Assembly: GCA_003485765.1 (NCBI GenBank)
Contig: DNHS01000057.1
Location: forward strand, 16,735 to 31,108
Origin: Candidatus Omnitrophota bacterium
GTDB taxonomy: Bacteria > Omnitrophota > Gorgyraeia > Gorgyraeales > Gorgyraeaceae
Direction of reading: 5' to 3'
Length of the DNA: 14,374 bases
The notes under the pieces were generated by a model. The model saw only the letters and a list, made by a program, of their open reading frames with translations, was not told the origin of the DNA and ran no database searches. This document shows positions 7,315 through 12,619 of the stretch, one piece after another; position 1 is the stretch's first letter, and the number at the start of each line of letters is the position of its first letter. Position numbers and translations under genes: made by a program.

Positions 7315-7675
7315 TTCAGGCAAAAAAGGTGAGGGGCTAGCTGTTTCTTATCTGAAGAAACAGGGTTATAAAATAATAGAAAGAAATTATAAGACAAAAC
7401 TTGGTGAAATAGATATAATAACGGATTGCAAGGGCTGCATCTGTTTCATAGAAGTCAGGGCTAGAAATAATCAAGCATTCGGTTTACCTGAAGAGACGAT
7501 ATTAAAAAAGAAACAGCTGCAGGTTTCAAAAGCAGCTTTGGCGTATATTAAGCGATATAAATTAGAAGATAAATCTTGCAGATTTGATGTTGTCAGCATC
7601 AAGGGCGTTGATAGCCCTGATCCAGAAATCAAGCTGATTAAGAATGCGTTTGATCTGGATGATAGATGGAGGTAA
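7295..7675 (+). CDS. yraN: YraN/UPF0102 family putative endonuclease-fold protein
   Basis: The family has a restriction-endonuclease-like fold and no settled function; roles in DNA processing have been suggested. The 126-residue length is typical. The family pattern is clear: G-K-K-G-E-G-L-A near the N-terminus, Y-L-K-K-Q-G-Y-K-I-I-E-R-N-Y at 19-32, the catalytic-like G-E-I-D-I-I at 37-42, F-I-E-V-R-A-R at 51-57, and the R-F-D-V-V segment near the C-terminus. The acidic residues Glu38, Asp40 and Glu53 with Arg55 stand where a PD-(D/E)xK site would be, although the usual lysine of E-V-K is arginine here. Its ATG overlaps the end of rnhB by 20 bases; rnhB and yraN are neighbours in many bacteria. 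The fhs ribosome site is embedded in its last codons. Confidence 0.92.
   Translation: MTFARINSGKKGEGLAVSYLKKQGYKIIERNYKTKLGEIDIITDCKGCICFIEVRARNNQAFGLPEETILKKKQLQVSKAALAYIKRYKLEDKSCRFDVVSIKGVDSPDPEIKLIKNAFDLDDRWR
7668..7673 (+). promoter_or_regulatory. Ribosome binding site that fixes the fhs start
   Basis: GGAGGT lies just before ATG 7678, with GGAGG ending five bases upstream of that codon, inside the last codons of yraN. An earlier in-frame ATG at 7666 would overlap this site itself, so 7678 is the better start. Confidence 0.75.
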
Positions 7676-7677
7676 AA

Positions 7678-9387
7678 ATGAAAAGTATTCCAAGCGATCT
7701 AGAAATAGCCCAGTCTGCAAAACTTAAACCTATTATTGAGATTGCAAAAAAGATGGGTATAAAAGAGGATGAGCTTGAATTATACGGAAGATATAAAGCC
7801 AAGATAACCCTTTCTATACTTGGCCGCCTTAAAGATAAACCCTTTGGAAAATATATAGATGTGACAGCCATTACGCCAACGCCTTTAGGGGAAGGGAAGA
7901 CGGTTACCACTATTGGTTTGAGCCTGGGGCTGCATAAGCTCAGAAAAAAGGTAATTACCACATTACGCCAGCCTTCAATGGGGCCTGTATTCGGAATAAA
8001 AGGCGGAGCTGCTGGAGGAGGTTATTCCCAAGTCCTGCCAATGGAAGATATTAATCTTCATTTTACAGGCGACATACATGCTGTAGGCGCGGCAAATAAT
8101 CTCCTGGCAGCGTTTATTGACAACAGTATTGTTAAAGGCAATAAGCTGAATATAAATCCCGATACTATTATCACGCGCAGGGTAGTGGATATAAGCGACA
8201 GGGCCTTGCGGCAGATAAAAACTGGGTTGGGCGGAGAAGAAAACGGAATCCCTAGAGATACAGGTTTTGATATAACAGTTGCGAGTGAAGTGATGGCGAT
8301 ACTTGCGCTTTCAAAAGATCTTTTTGATCTGAGGAGCCGCATAGGAAAAATGATAGCAGCCTTTACTTATGATGGCTTGCCAATCACAGCGGAGAACCTG
8401 AAATGCGCAGGCGCTATGGCAGTACTTTTAAAAGATGCCATCAAGCCAAATCTTGTTCAGACGACGGAAAACACCCCGTGCATCATGCACGCAGGGCCTT
8501 TTGCAAATATTGCGCATGGCAACAATTCAATACTGGCTGATATGATAGCGTTAAAACTATCAGATTACGTGGTGACTGAGAGCGGTTTTGGGGCTGACTG
8601 CGGCGCAGAAAAATTTATGGATATAAAATGCCGTATCCCAGGCCTTAAGCCGCCAGATGCTGTGGTGATAGTGTGCACTGTCCGGGCTCTTAAAATGCAT
8701 GGAGGGGCGTTTAAGGCAGCGCCTGGCAAAAAAATAGATGAGGCAGCTTTAAAGAGAGAAGATGTGGAAGCTGTTAAAAAAGGCGCTAGTAACCTTGAAA
8801 AGCATATTGAGAATATAAAATTATTCGGCGTGCCAGTAGTAGTCGCGATAAATAGATTTTTATACGATACGGATAAGGAAATTGCCGCAATAAAAGAGAT
8901 AGCTATAAAAGCAGGGGCAGAGGATGCTGTTTTGAGTGAGGTATGGGAAAAAGGTGGGGAAGGCGGCGTAGATTTAGCTAAAGCTGTAATAAAGATGTGC
9001 GAGAAGAAATCTGACTTCAAATTTTTATATCCTCTGGACATTTCGATTAAAGAAAAAATAGAGATAATAGCAAAAAAGATTTATGGCGCAAGAGACGTAA
9101 GCTATATGCCGGAAGCTGAAAGAAAGATAGATTGTTACACAAAATTGGGATATGATAAATTACCGATATGCATGGCAAAAACTCATTTATCGCTTTCGCA
9201 TGACCCTGAGCTTAAGGCTAGGCCCATGGATTTCACTTTACCCATAAGAGATGTAAGAATTTCAGCAGGCGCAGGATTTTTATACCCATTATGCGGCGAG
9301 ATGCGCACAATGCCAGGCTTGCCGTCCGTGCCCGCAGGCACTAAAGTGGATATTGATAAAGATGGGAAGATAGTAGGGTTATTTTAA
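7678..9387 (+). CDS. fhs: Formate-tetrahydrofolate ligase (formyl-THF synthetase)
   Basis: Fhs uses ATP to join formate to tetrahydrofolate, giving 10-formyl-THF, the entry step of the methyl branch of the Wood-Ljungdahl pathway. From ATG 7678 the protein has 569 residues, near the family's 555-560. The ATP-binding loop is T-P-T-P-L-G-E-G-K-T at 66-75. Arg97 in L-R-Q-P-S-M-G-P matches the catalytic-region Arg97 of the Moorella enzyme. The G-G-A-A-G-G-G-Y-S-Q and D-I-N-L-H-F-T-G-D segments at about 109-132 are intact, and no family block appears lost. It starts two bases after yraN, and its stop overlaps the fchA start in a TAATG junction, so fhs and fchA are translationally coupled. Fhs alone also serves purine synthesis; with fchA, folD, metF and CODH next to it, a carbon-fixation or acetogenic role is likely. 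Confidence 0.97.
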   Translation: MKSIPSDLEIAQSAKLKPIIEIAKKMGIKEDELELYGRYKAKITLSILGRLKDKPFGKYIDVTAITPTPLGEGKTVTTIGLSLGLHKLRKKVITTLRQPSMGPVFGIKGGAAGGGYSQVLPMEDINLHFTGDIHAVGAANNLLAAFIDNSIVKGNKLNINPDTIITRRVVDISDRALRQIKTGLGGEENGIPRDTGFDITVASEVMAILALSKDLFDLRSRIGKMIAAFTYDGLPITAENLKCAGAMAVLLKDAIKPNLVQTTENTPCIMHAGPFANIAHGNNSILADMIALKLSDYVVTESGFGADCGAEKFMDIKCRIPGLKPPDAVVIVCTVRALKMHGGAFKAAPGKKIDEAALKREDVEAVKKGASNLEKHIENIKLFGVPVVVAINRFLYDTDKEIAAIKEIAIKAGAEDAVLSEVWEKGGEGGVDLAKAVIKMCEKKSDFKFLYPLDISIKEKIEIIAKKIYGARDVSYMPEAERKIDCYTKLGYDKLPICMAKTHLSLSHDPELKARPMDFTLPIRDVRISAGAGFLYPLCGEMRTMPGLPSVPAGTKVDIDKDGKIVGLF

Positions 9388-9986
9388 TGTATATTAATGA
9401 ATCTATAAGTAAATATATTAATGATTTAGCTGCTAGGCAGCCTGCGCCAGGCGGCGGAAGCGCAGCCAGCTTGACTGGGGCATTAGGCATAGCGCTGTTA
9501 GAGATGGTATGTAATTTTACTATTGGAAATAGAAAATATAAAGATATAGAAGAAGTTACTATGTCTCATTTAGCCGCTCTGAAAAAAATAAGAGAAGAAT
9601 TTATGGAGTTAATAGACGAGGATGTAAAAGTATATTGCAGAATATGCAGCGCATTTAAAACAAAAGATGAAAAAATCATTGATAAAGCGTTGAAAGACGG
9701 GTATCATATTTCTTTAAAAATGTGCAAACTCTCAAAATCAGGAATTGATGTTGCGTTGGATTTAGCTAGCAAGTCAAATATTAATTTAATAACAGATGTT
9801 GGCTGCGGCGCAGAACTTTTAAAAGCTGGTTTTAATTCAGGCGTATTCAATTCTGAAATAAATCTTAAAGGGATAAAAGATATTTCTTTTGCAGAAAGAG
9901 AGCGCTCAGTGATCAATAATATGAAGAATGACATAGACGGCCTCTATAAAAGGGTAATTTCTAAGGCAAACAAAAGGATGGTGTAG
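9387..9986 (+). CDS. fchA: Methenyl-tetrahydrofolate cyclohydrolase, FchA family
   Basis: This is a member of the formiminotransferase-cyclodeaminase C-terminal family (PF04961 type), whose stand-alone bacterial members are called FchA and convert 10-formyl-THF and 5,10-methenyl-THF into each other. The 199 residues are normal. The family loop P-A-P-G-G-G-S-A-A is at about 19-27, the I-D-E-D-V-K-V-Y segment at about 76-83, and the N-x4-T-D-V-G-C-G segment at about 132-141. Its position between fhs and folD supports cyclohydrolase over cyclodeaminase function, as no histidine-degradation gene is nearby. It begins at the last base of the fhs stop codon. FchA would be redundant if FolD had its usual second activity, but the FolD encoded next seems to have lost the cyclohydrolase lysine, so FchA is probably essential to the route here. 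Family identity is firm; the exact reaction is inferred from context. Confidence 0.9.
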   Translation: MYINESISKYINDLAARQPAPGGGSAASLTGALGIALLEMVCNFTIGNRKYKDIEEVTMSHLAALKKIREEFMELIDEDVKVYCRICSAFKTKDEKIIDKALKDGYHISLKMCKLSKSGIDVALDLASKSNINLITDVGCGAELLKAGFNSGVFNSEINLKGIKDISFAERERSVINNMKNDIDGLYKRVISKANKRMV

Positions 9987-9988
9987 AC

Positions 9989-10849
9989 ATGCCTGCGCAG
10001 TTATTGGAAGGTAAAAGCGTTGCTTTGAAAATAAAAGAGCATATAAAGCTGGAAATTGAATCTTTGAAAAATAAATATAGCGCTCAGCCTAAACTTGTCA
10101 GCATACAAGTAGGAGAAAATTCTGCCTCAGAGATATATATAAAGTCGCAGGAGAAAACTGCCAGGGAATTAGGCATATATTATGAGCTCAGGAAATTAGA
10201 CGGGAAAATAACACAAGATGAGCTGATAAAAGCAATAGATAATCTTAATAATGACAAGAATGTGCATGGTATTATAGTCCAGATGCCGCTTCCTCAAGTT
10301 ATAGATGCAAAATTAATCTCAAGATTTATATCTCCTCTAAAAGACGCAGAGGCGGTGCATCCGCAGAATATGGGAGAGATTGTATTCGGGAGAACAAAGA
10401 TTCTTCCGTGCACAGCAGCTGCGTGCATGGAGCTTTTGGACTCAGTGCCTGCGTTTGAATTATACGGGAAAGAAGCTGTTATTGTAGGGCATAGCGAAAT
10501 TGTGGGAAAACCGTTAGCTTTATTGCTATTGAATAAATTTGCAACTGTGACTATCTGCCATATAGCTACAGGCCAGAGAGGGACTCTTCCAGAATTTATA
10601 AAAAAGGCAGAGATTTTGATAGTTGCTGTCGGAAAAGCCGCTCTTATAAAAGGCGAGTGGATAAAGGAAGGCGCGATTGTAATAGATGTAGGCATTAATC
10701 GCGTGGAAGGCAGGATTGTAGGCGATGTAGAATTTGATAAAGCAGCTGAAAGGGCCTCGTATATTACTCCAGTCCCTGGAGGGGTTGGGCCTTTGACAGT
10801 AACTATTTTGATGCGGAACGTAGTCGAAGCATTTAAACAACAGCAATAA
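9989..10849 (+). CDS. folD: Methylene-tetrahydrofolate dehydrogenase, FolD family with altered active site
   Basis: FolD proteins oxidise or form methylene-THF with a pyridine nucleotide and usually also hydrolyse methenyl-THF. This one has 286 residues, a normal length. The N-terminal folate domain and C-terminal Rossmann domain (about 141-270) are complete, ending with I-T-P-V-P-G-G-V-G-P at 259-268. Tyr50 and Gln98 are conserved, but Gln54 replaces the cyclohydrolase lysine (E. coli Lys54), and Glu121-Ala122 replaces Asp121-Gly122 in the K-D-V-D-G-F-H-P motif. In the cofactor site the usual G-R-S is G-H-S (His168) and the C-H-S is C-H-I (Ile192); in human MTHFD1 those two residues bind the NADP 2'-phosphate. 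I infer a dehydrogenase-only, NAD-preferring enzyme, as biochemically known for Acetobacterium woodii. The gene starts two bases after fchA, behind an AAAGGATGG ribosome site at 9973-9981. It is followed by a long hairpin. Confidence 0.93.
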   Translation: MPAQLLEGKSVALKIKEHIKLEIESLKNKYSAQPKLVSIQVGENSASEIYIKSQEKTARELGIYYELRKLDGKITQDELIKAIDNLNNDKNVHGIIVQMPLPQVIDAKLISRFISPLKDAEAVHPQNMGEIVFGRTKILPCTAAACMELLDSVPAFELYGKEAVIVGHSEIVGKPLALLLLNKFATVTICHIATGQRGTLPEFIKKAEILIVAVGKAALIKGEWIKEGAIVIDVGINRVEGRIVGDVEFDKAAERASYITPVPGGVGPLTVTILMRNVVEAFKQQQ

Positions 10850-10854
10850 CACGC

Positions 10855-10895
10855 AACAACTTTACAAATCAACATTGTTGGTTTGTAAAGTTGTT
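10855..10895 (+). repeat. Long near-perfect hairpin between folD and metF
   Basis: The arms AACAACTTTACAAA (10855-10868) and TTTGTAAAGTTGTT (10882-10895) are exact reverse complements over 14 bases. Inside them C-A-A-C at 10870-10873 pairs with G-T-T-G at 10877-10880, plus one T-G wobble, giving a stem of 19 pairs with a three-base loop. It begins six bases after the folD stop. The right arm is followed by TGGCGCG, without a T-run, so a classic intrinsic terminator is doubtful. It may instead protect the fhs-fchA-folD transcript end, mark an RNA processing site, or be a mobile repeat. Confidence 0.85.
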
Positions 10896-10899
10896 TGGC

Positions 10900-10915
10900 G
10901 CGAAAGAGCGAAAGA
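10900..10915 (+). repeat. Tandem GCGAAAGA pair upstream of metF
   Basis: Two exact copies of the octamer GCGAAAGA (10900-10907 and 10908-10915) lie between the hairpin and the metF ATG at 10925. The purine-rich run might act as a weak ribosome binding region; no better site is visible. A similar GCGAAAGA also stands before the prmC ATG at 3156. The role is unproven. Confidence 0.4.
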
Positions 10916-10924
10916 GCTTAAGAT

Positions 10925-11791
10925 ATGGCATTGTGCGAGAAGATAAAATCAGGAAAATTTATAATTACCTCAGAGATAGCTCCGCCAAAAGGCACTGATG
11001 TTGAAGAGATTCTTAAAGATGCTGAGCTTGTGAGGGGCAGAGTAGATGCGATAAATGTTACAGATCTACAGAGCTCGGTTATGCGCACAGGATCTCTGGC
11101 AATGTGCAAGCTTTTGATAGAACGTGGGCTAGAGCCAGTGTTTCAGATTACCTGCAGGGACAGAAACAGATTGGCGCTTCAGTCAGACCTTTTATCAGCA
11201 GCTGTCTTTGGGATACAAAATGTGCTCGCTCTTACAGGAGATCATCCTGCGTTAGGAGATCATCCAGGCGCAAAGCCTGTTTTTGACTTGGATTCAATGC
11301 AACTCTTGGAGGCTATTAGGGGTTTGCAATCAGGTAAGGATATGGCAGGCAAGGAATTAAAGGGGAGCCCTAAATTTTGCGTAGGCGCAGTTGTGAACCC
11401 TGGCGCAGATCCTATAGAGCCTGAGATCATTAAGATGGAAAAAAAGATAGATTCGGGCGCTCAGTTTTTTCAGACCCAGGCTATCTATGAGATGCATCTT
11501 TTTGAGAAATTTCTGAAAGCGTCCTCTCATTTAAAAACAACTATTATAGCTGGCATAGTGCTTTTGAAATCAGCTGGCATGGCTAGATATATGAATAAAA
11601 ATGTGGCAGGGGTATTTGTGCCTGAAGATTTGATACAGGAAATGGAACAGACTAAGGATAAAAGCGCAAAATCAATAGAGATAGCAGCAAGGCTTATCAA
11701 AGAACTTAAACCTATGTGCCAGGGCGTTCATGTAATGCCTATAGGATGGGATAAGAAAGTGCCACTGGTTTTAGATGCCGCTGGCTTGTAA
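10925..11791 (+). CDS. metF: Methylene-tetrahydrofolate reductase, acetogen-type MetF
   Basis: MetF reduces 5,10-methylene-THF to 5-methyl-THF using flavin, the last step of the methyl branch before transfer to the corrinoid protein. The product has 288 residues and the expected TIM-barrel pattern. Glu17 in S-E-I-A-P-P matches the catalytic glutamate of F-E-F-F-P-P in E. coli MetF. L-T-G-D-H-P at 103-108 carries the flavin-region Asp106, and A-Q-F-F-Q-T-Q at 179-185 matches the folate-binding stretch. The wording L-A-L-T-G-D and Q-T-Q-A-I-Y-E is closer to the MetF of acetogens, which works with a partner MetV, than to the E. coli enzyme, in my reading. No metV is seen in the window, so the electron donor cannot be named. 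The gene stands alone between two hairpins, 75 bases after folD and 87 before cooC. Folate reductase assignment is firm; the subtype is less certain. Confidence 0.9.
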   Translation: MALCEKIKSGKFIITSEIAPPKGTDVEEILKDAELVRGRVDAINVTDLQSSVMRTGSLAMCKLLIERGLEPVFQITCRDRNRLALQSDLLSAAVFGIQNVLALTGDHPALGDHPGAKPVFDLDSMQLLEAIRGLQSGKDMAGKELKGSPKFCVGAVVNPGADPIEPEIIKMEKKIDSGAQFFQTQAIYEMHLFEKFLKASSHLKTTIIAGIVLLKSAGMARYMNKNVAGVFVPEDLIQEMEQTKDKSAKSIEIAARLIKELKPMCQGVHVMPIGWDKKVPLVLDAAGL

Positions 11792-11804
11792 TACTGACTT
11801 GTAG

Positions 11805-11868
11805 TTCTCGACTCGGCCTTTGGCCTCGCTCGAACAATATTCTTCGAGCGAGCGAAGCGAGTCGAGAA
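11805..11868 (+). repeat. Composite hairpin between metF and cooC
   Basis: An outer stem of 11 pairs (TTCTCGACTCG at 11805-11815 with CGAGTCGAGAA at 11858-11868) encloses an inner stem of 10 pairs (CTCGCTCGAA at 11825-11834 with TTCGAGCGAG at 11843-11852). The inner loop is CAATATTC. The two stems are separated on the left by a mini-hairpin, GCC-TTT-GGC at 11816-11824, and on the right by CGAAG. All pairs in the two stems are exact. It occupies most of the intergenic gap, ends ten bases before the cooC ATG, and has no T-run. It is richer in G+C than its surroundings and built of repeated CGAG/CTCG words, which looks like a dispersed palindromic repeat or a mRNA processing signal more than a simple terminator. 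Confidence 0.85.
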
Positions 11869-11878
11869 GAATAATATC

Positions 11879-12619
11879 ATGAAGATAGCGGTAACTGGAA
11901 AAGGCGGGGTAGGAAAGACTTCTGTAGCAGCTGGGCTTGTCCTGCTTTTTAAAAACCAAGGTAAAAAGGTAATTGCAATAGATGCTGATCCTGATGCAAA
12001 TCTTGCGGCTACTCTTGGGTTTTCAGGCTCCGGAAGACCTGCCCCTATATCTGAACTTAAAAAACTAATTCTGGAGCGGACAGGCGAGGTAGGAAGTTTT
12101 TTTAAATTAAATCCAAAGGTAGATGACATACCTGATAAATTTTCCGCCAAGCGCGATAATGTGATGCTGATAGAAATGGGCACTGTTAAAAAGGGCGGGG
12201 CAGGCTGCGTTTGCCCTGAGAGCGCATTTTTAAAAGCGTTATTGAGTCATATATTTTTAAACAGAGACGAAGTTATAATAGTTGACATGGAGGCAGGCAT
12301 AGAGCATCTGGGAAGAGGCACTGCTCAATCCGTTGAAAAATTTTTAATAGTTGTGGAACCGAATAACACATCAGTTGATACAGCCGGAAAAATAAAACAG
12401 CTTGCTGAAGGACTTGGCATAAAAGATATTTCAGTCATAGGAAACAAGGTCAGGTCAAAAGAAGATAAGGATTTTATAAAGAAAAATTTAAAAGGCATTA
12501 GCATCCAGGGATACATAGATTTTGACGAATTGGTTTTAAGTTCAAGAGGCTTAATGCCTGAAAAATCTAAATTTATGAGACAATTAGAGGAGGCTTTTAA
12601 TGGCAAAACCAACAGGTAA
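11879..12619 (+). CDS. cooC: CODH nickel-insertion accessory ATPase CooC
   Basis: CooC is a dimeric MinD/ParA-like ATPase that binds nickel and helps build the Ni-Fe-S C-cluster of CO dehydrogenase. The protein has 246 residues, normal for CooC. It begins with the deviant Walker A motif G7-K8-G9-G10-V11-G12-K13-T14, which has the extra signature lysine at position 8, followed by I-D-A-D-P-D-A-N at 34-41. The metal-binding C-x-C motif that sets CooC apart from other ParA-like proteins is Cys110-Val-Cys112, inside G-G-A-G-C-V-C-P-E. The V-D-M-E-A-G-I-E-H-L-G-R-G segment corresponds to the Walker B/switch II region. Its last 20 bases overlap the start of the CODH gene, so chaperone and client are coupled. 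I cannot tell CooC from the close homologue AcsF by sequence alone. Confidence 0.93.
   Translation: MKIAVTGKGGVGKTSVAAGLVLLFKNQGKKVIAIDADPDANLAATLGFSGSGRPAPISELKKLILERTGEVGSFFKLNPKVDDIPDKFSAKRDNVMLIEMGTVKKGGAGCVCPESAFLKALLSHIFLNRDEVIIVDMEAGIEHLGRGTAQSVEKFLIVVEPNNTSVDTAGKIKQLAEGLGIKDISVIGNKVRSKEDKDFIKKNLKGISIQGYIDFDELVLSSRGLMPEKSKFMRQLEEAFNGKTNR
12586..12593 (+). promoter_or_regulatory. Ribosome binding site for the CODH gene
   Basis: AGAGGAGG lies within the 3' end of cooC, six bases before ATG 12600. It supports that start and translation of CODH from inside the cooC reading frame. Confidence 0.75.

Noticed and set aside
7666..7677. Upstream in-frame ATG for fhs at 7666
   Set aside because: It coincides with the GGAGGT ribosome site that serves the ATG at 7678.
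8565..9041. Minus-strand open frame opposite fhs (158 codons)
   Set aside because: It overlaps a well-conserved part of fhs and its translation is rich in Ser, Ala and Pro without a recognisable pattern.
9387..9986. Histidine-pathway formimino-THF cyclodeaminase
   Set aside because: The fold family is shared, but there is no formiminotransferase domain or hut gene, and the neighbours are fhs and folD.
10294..10875. Long open frame on the minus strand opposite folD (193 codons)
   Set aside because: It lies antisense to a clear, complete folD gene and its translation shows no family motif; it is a by-product of codon usage.
10855..10900. Intrinsic (Rho-independent) terminator after folD
   Set aside because: The stem is strong, but the right arm is followed by TGGCGCG and not a T-run, so I recorded it as an inverted repeat of uncertain role.
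11879..12619. Chromosome-partition ParA/MinD protein instead of CooC
   Set aside because: The C-x-C motif at Cys110/Cys112 and the overlap with the CODH gene point to the nickel-insertion ATPase.
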